Source of the DNA: Halichoerus grypus
Lineage: Eukaryota; Chordata; Mammalia; Carnivora; Phocidae
NCBI RefSeq assembly: GCF_964656455.1
Contig: NC_135716.1
Span: 107,912,389 to 107,976,388, forward strand
DNA: 64,000 bases
Direction: 5' to 3'
Part shown: positions 59,952-64,000 of the stretch, piece by piece
How the letters are laid out: the number at the start of each line of letters is the position of its first letter
Position numbering within the stretch: the first letter of the stretch is position 1
Translations under genes and position numbers: made by a program
The notes under the pieces: generated by a model
Databases searched by the model: none
Told to the model about the DNA's origin: nothing
The model's input: only the letters and a program-made list of their open reading frames with translations

Positions 59952-60106
59952 CTCTTCATTTAAATTGCTAACCAACAGGACTGTATTGCCACCAGCTGAG
60001 ACTCCAGGCATACCCACTCGGCCAGCAGCAGCTGCAGCAGCTGCTGCAGCAGCATTTGGAATAGCCAAAGGACTCAGAGCTCCTGGAACAGCTGCAACAG
60101 GAAGCC
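59952..60106 (-). CDS. PTBP2: PTBP2 coding exon 9 (linker, poly-Ala, start of RRM3)
   Basis: This 155-nt exon encodes 51 complete residues after a 2-nt split codon. They include [17 protein letters not shown], ten consecutive alanines, [13 protein letters not shown] and [11 protein letters not shown]. The last block is beta-1/RNP2 of RRM3. The acceptor is ..aaaattag|GG and the donor is GAG|gttagt, where T at intron position +3 makes it a weak donor. A second in-frame acceptor (TTGCAG|CTG) lies 15 nt inside the exon and would give a 140-nt version. The exon joins in phase to the 34-nt exon at 58494. Exon number follows the usual PTBP2 numbering in which the 34-nt exon is exon 10. The poly-Ala codons form a GC-rich, partly self-complementary run (about 60022-60054) that also produces a meaningless open frame on the plus strand. 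Confidence 0.96.
60092..60106 (-). promoter_or_regulatory. PTBP2: Alternative 15-nt 5' extension of PTBP2 exon 9 (tandem acceptors)
   Basis: Two acceptors 15 nt apart precede exon 9: ..attag|GGCTTCC at 60106 and ..GTTGCAG|CTGTTCC at 60091. If the previous exon ends in G, the upstream site gives [11 protein letters not shown] and the downstream site gives AVPGAL, both in frame. Both versions are, to my memory, annotated for human PTBP2. The segment lies in the RRM2-RRM3 linker. Confidence 0.75.
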
Positions 60107-60239
60107 CTAATTTTAAAATAAAGCATATTTTACGAAACACACACAAGTCGTTTACAAAAACCAATTTAAGCACGATGGCTGCATGGCTTAGGGCTGACCA
60201 TTCCAAATGGTTCCTGAAAGTTAATTTTTATAACATTTA

Positions 60240-61320
60240 GAAAAATGGTTTGCTGATAATGTAGTAATTAGAGAAAATTAACTGGTTTCAATGAAATCAT
60301 TAAATATTAGGGCTAAGGTACATACCTGTAGTATGCTAAAAAATTAAATATATAATATTCCATTTCCTATGGAAAAGCAAACAAAGCATAAAGAATATGA
60401 TATTTCTAAGTCAGAAACTTGAAAAATTCACTTCCATGGTTTATAGCAAGAAGGCACATCTAAAATAAATATCTTCAACAATAACTCAACACATTGTTAT
60501 ACAAGTGCTATCTTCTTCATAAACTCATACTTGAAATCAGACAATTACAGTTTATGAAACAAATATAGTAAGTTCTTCAGTTCTTGGAGACATATCACCT
60601 GGAACACATCATTATTTAATTCATTCAAATGACCTAAAGAAAATCTTACCAAAGTTTATTTGCCTTAATTTCACACTCAAGTAGTCATAATGAACACAAC
60701 AAATTTCTCAAACACAACATTTCCCCAGTAGAAAGACTGAGAAAATGTCACTGTTAACACGCAAGCTTTCTCTTTCAGTCTTTTCCTACCTTTTGCCTAC
60801 CAGTTTTAACATTACCTTATTTCAAATGTTCTATTTTCCAGACTTACTATTCTTCTATCATCTTTAAGATATGCCAGTCATTTATTCTAGAGAGAATTTT
60901 GTCTCACCATCTTATTCAAGAATAAACTCAAAATCCTTCCCTCCCTTCAATTCTTCCATTCTAGTTTATATCTCAATAAATACTAGTTCACTAATTAATT
61001 ATATTTTTCTCCTTCCCATGAAAAAGGAAACATCCAACCTACATGAAGTTAAATCATGACATACCTGGATAGAAATGGCCCTTAGTACTGTTGTCCCGTT
61101 AAGTTCATATTCTATTTCTTCTTTTCTCTTTCCACCAGCCTTCTTGTGTATGTCATAAGGATGTGATGTTGCCTTTGGTTTCAGATCTCTTAATATTTTA
61201 GCCAAGGTTTTTTTTTTTTTTTTTTAATCTTTTTACTTTATAGAAACTGATTTCATTGACAGTCTGAAGGGTTAAGAGTCACAATTCTTAATATCTGCAG
61301 TTTGACTTACAAATTTTTTC
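60240..61320. other. Intron 8 unique sequence
   Basis: AT-rich with no recognised repeat. A T run at 61208-61226 precedes the SINE. Confidence 0.6.
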
Positions 61321-61327
61321 CCTCTTT

Positions 61328-61518
61328 TTTTTTTAAGATTTTATTTTTTTGACAGAGAGAGACAGCGAGAGAGGGAACACAAACAAGGGGGAGTGGGAGA
61401 GGGAGAAGTAGGCTTCCTGCCCAGCAGGGAGTCCTATGCGGGGGCTCAATCCCAGGACCCTGGGATTATGACCTGAGCCGAAGGCAGATGCTTAAAGACT
61501 GAGCCACCCAGGCGCCCC
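61328..61518 (-). mobile_element. Can-SINE in PTBP2 intron 8
   Basis: T run, taagattttatttttttgac, 'gggattatgacctgagccga', ending ccacccaggcgcccc. It is close to consensus. Confidence 0.95.
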
Positions 61519-62704
61519 TCCCTCCAATTTCTTTTTCTCTCTTCTCTCTGAGCAGTTCAATAGTGGAATAATATTTTTTTCAATCTTTTTGTGGATGAGC
61601 TTTAGTGCTTTTGGCCCACTTTTCCAGATTCCCCCTTTTTCTTACTTCTCCATTTTCTTTTTTATATTTTACTCTTTGTTATGGAAAATATCCAACATTA
61701 AAAAAAAAAAGAGAGAGACTAGAATAACAAACCCCACACACCCATCACACTGGTTTAAAAAAGTATTAACTCATGGCACTCATGGCCAATCCTGTTCCAT
61801 CCGCTCATCCATTTTATGTATTTATTATTTATTTTTCATCCTTTTTTATTTTAAAAGTAAAACCCAGGAACAAGTATCTAATTTTAAAATAAAAACTTCT
61901 CATGTCTTTAGTAGTCTTTGATGCCTTTTTGGATCCACCAGTGTGGTGGACCTTTGCAACCAACTATTCTACAGCATTTCAAACTTCCCCATATTAAATA
62001 CTGTAGCTCTCATTATACTTTATAGGTTGTTTCCATTAAATATTCAATGGATATCTTAATTTGCTGCCAATGAAAATGACCTCTCCCCCTCCTCCTTTAA
62101 TTATCATTCCTTGAAAGTATTTTTCAGATAGTTGTGGCTCAATGTACATAGCATTCAACTAAAGTTGATAACACAATTATTCAATAATTGGTGGCAGAAA
62201 CTCCAGATGTAGGCATTACATTGTCAAATCATTCCCTTGTTTCCCTGCCTTTAATTTGCTACTCTTCAGTGGAAAAAGTAACTTAAAATTCTGTTAAGTT
62301 TCTTGGTCTTAATGGGTTCCAGTCGGTGGCCCAAAACAAACACCAACAACAATACATGGCATGCAGAAGAAAAAAGTTCAGTATCAATCCTCAAATTCCT
62401 TTAAGAATAAAAGTTTTTTTTTAATCCATTAAAGAAAGACATTTCAGCAGCTTTTGTCCACAATAAAAAATTAAATCAGTTTAATTTCTGGTTTCATTTC
62501 CAATTCTACCAGACAAACAATTTTCAGGGCCCACTAAACCAAAATAATTTAACTGAACAACTAACTATAATTAGATACCAAAATTAATCTAACCAATTTC
62601 CTAAATCCCTAGCATTTCCCTGTCCATCTCTTGACTCTTACCGCCATCTTCTGTTTATTAAAATACTCCTATTTAATAGAATTGTCTTGAACTTTGTATC
62701 CCCA

Positions 62705-63010
62705 CACTGAAAAAGTTCTCAATCTTTTTGGTCTCAGGACCCCTTTACAGTAAACTCAGAAATTACTGAGGACCACAAAGACCTTTTGTTTATTTGGATT
62801 ATATCAACTGATATTCAACATATCAGAAATAAAAACCAAGAACTGTTTTAAAAAGAACAAGAACACATGATCCCATATTCTATTAGCCTTCAGAGTAATG
62901 TATGCTAGGTGAGAGTAAGAGTCAAAAGACAATATTTTAGTATTGTCATGAATATAGTTTTGACTTTGTTAGAGTCCAAGAGATCTCTAGGTATTTTGTG
63001 AACCACTGCC
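62705..63010 (+). mobile_element. Probable internally deleted hAT-type DNA transposon fossil
   Basis: The left end 'gttctcaatctttttggtct' + 'caggacccctttaca' and right end 'ttttgtgaaccactg' resemble the termini of old elements beginning cagtggttctcaaac. The ends are roughly inverted and the middle is short. The family name is not certain. Confidence 0.5.
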
Positions 63011-63614
63011 ATTATACTTGGTATGATATTTTGTACATATGAGATTAAGAAATACTAAGGAATTAAAAAAATACATTTATTCATTTCAAAGAAAATGCTA
63101 TAAGAGAGTATGAATGTTAGACATGCAGATAGATTACACACTACTGACACTTCCAAAATTAAGTTCTAAGTCATCTATTACTCATCTTTCCCTGTTGACA
63201 TTTCAAGGAAAATTATTAATTCATGAAATATAAAATACCAATCTACCTAAATTTGATATATCAATCTAAACACGACAGTCTAAGCTTAATACTTCATTTT
63301 TGCAGAAAAGCTTCTTCTGAAATACATCTCTACAATGTATACAATTCAACAATCTCATGAAAACTTCACCAAAAATTTGTTCTAAGAAACTTTAAATATT
63401 CAAGACAACTGTTTTTGAAATACATTTCTTGTTGAAATCTGGGTTTTACAATGAAGGTAGGTAACTTGGTGGCACAAAATTATTTAAAACATCAAGACAC
63501 AAGACTTACGGAAAAATGATCACTGAGAATTAAAAGAAAACTGAAATTAATTTAAAATAGTAACTGAAAATTAAAAGTCCAGGCTGGAGTCTTAGTGCGA
63601 CAGATCTGCAAGAC

Positions 63615-63900
63615 TTTTTTTTTTTTTTTTTTAATGCCAGGAAATGTCATCTTTTATTAACAACACTGCACTTTAAGTAACAATAAGACTGCAAATTTTC
63701 TAGTGAGAAAATGGGCTCAAAGGAGATGCAATTTACCTCCTTCCTAGTATGGAGGTAGTTTCCCGGGAAGCTGAGCAAAAAGTGGAATGTAAGCTGTGAG
63801 ATCCCCACTGTTGCTACTACTATCCAAAAGCTACTTCATGTCTCCCCACTTTTCCATTTATTATCACCTATCCATTTTATAATCTGGGTCACTGTGCTAG
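63615..63900 (-). pseudogene. Probable processed retrocopy (3'UTR part) in PTBP2 intron 8
   Basis: On the minus strand an AATAAA (63658-63653) is followed about 20 nt later by an 18-nt A tail (63632-63615), which is the signature of a reverse-transcribed mRNA. The preceding sequence has no long frame and I cannot name the parent gene. The 5' limit is not visible and no target-site duplication was found. Confidence 0.45.
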
Positions 63901-63927
63901 TGTCTCAGGTTATGATATATTCTTTTT

Positions 63928-64000
63928 TTTTAAATTTTATTATGTTAATCACCATACATTACATCATTAGTTTTTGATGTAGTGTTCCATGATTCATTGT
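63928..64000 (-). mobile_element. LINE-1 3' end (open at window end)
   Basis: The T-rich start and 'atcaccatacattacatcat' then 'ttgatgtagtgttccatgat' are the antisense 3'UTR of a carnivore L1 family. The element continues beyond base 64000. Confidence 0.85.

Larger units (their letters stand above)
49635..64000 (-). other. PTBP2: PTBP2 gene, 3' half (partial locus)
   Basis: PTBP2 encodes the neuronal polypyrimidine tract-binding protein, a nuclear four-RRM RNA-binding repressor of alternative exons. The window contains the last six coding exons and the 3'UTR on the minus strand, covering the end of the RRM2-RRM3 linker, RRM3 and RRM4. Paralogue choice rests on residues that I recall as PTBP2-specific: [53 protein letters not shown] and [12 protein letters not shown]1 has different residues at these places. 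Intron sizes here are 1457, 417, 6197, 98 and 152 nt. The exon before 60106 was not found, so that intron is at least 3.9 kb and leaves the window. No frameshift or premature stop interrupts the six exons and all junctions are GT-AG, so this is the functional gene and not a retrocopy. Confidence 0.97.
60107..64000 (-). other. PTBP2: PTBP2 intron 8, 3' part (open at window end)
   Basis: No sequence encoding the expected upstream linker exon (ending near KETSLL in this family) was found, so the donor lies beyond the window. The intron holds a Can-SINE at 61330, a probable fossil DNA transposon at 62705, a processed retrocopy at about 63615 and the 3' end of an L1 at 63928. The rest is unique AT-rich sequence. 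Confidence 0.8.

Noticed and set aside
59965..60240. Plus-strand open frame with a poly-Ala stretch
   Set aside because: It is the mirror image of PTBP2 exon 9; the GC-rich Ala codons also read as Ala on the other strand.
60107..64000. Search for the preceding PTBP2 exon
   Set aside because: A possible donor at 63505 (TTTTTCC|gtaagt) was examined, but the sequence before it does not encode the expected linker residues.

Overview
This is mammalian nuclear DNA: AT-rich, intron/exon structured and packed with retroelements. The 19 tRNA-derived Can-SINE copies (core 'ctgggtggctcag', tails of (AAATAA)n-CTTT) place it in Carnivora. The SINE consensus, with its 'gatcatgacctgagccgaag' box, looks like the arctoid type (bear, seal or mustelid) rather than dog or cat; that refinement is from memory of the families.

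The one protein-coding gene is PTBP2 (neuronal polypyrimidine tract-binding protein, nPTB), on the minus strand and represented by its 3' half. Six coding exons can be placed to the base: 60106-59952 (linker, poly-Ala, start of RRM3), 58494-58461 (34-nt cassette exon), 58043-57951, 51753-51537, 51438-51361 and the terminal exon from 51208 with TAA at 51078-51076. The splice phases all join. The 3'UTR runs to about 49635 with an AATAAA at 49657-49652. Earlier exons lie beyond base 64000. The regulatory core is the 34-nt exon. It is preceded by 438 nt without a single AG and by a TACTGAC branch-point candidate about 390 nt upstream, within a long pyrimidine-rich tract. This is the architecture expected of a PTB-repressed poison-type cassette: skipping shifts the frame into a stop nine codons into the next exon.

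From about 49.6 kb down to base 1 is gene-free sequence downstream of PTBP2. Bases 6.5-20.1 kb hold three LINE-1 copies (A, B, C) in one orientation. Bases 21.6-24.3 kb hold a fourth (D), and 28.8-36.9 kb a fifth (E). E carries a nested, 5'-inverted (twin-primed) L1 (F) with a perfect 19-bp target-site duplication. Nearly all L1s are on the minus strand. The L1 5'UTRs contain two different kinds of short tandem repeat. Between the L1s are unique AT-rich sequence, Can-SINEs, MaLR-type LTRs, and old MIR, L2 and MER5-like fossils.

The window also shows several short local copies in which 22-79 bp was duplicated 1-2.5 kb away, plus a roughly 185-bp duplicated segment flanking L1-D. I saw no bacterial or viral operon, CRISPR array, rRNA or canonical tRNA gene. 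The most interesting biology is the PTBP2 exon-10 splicing control region.
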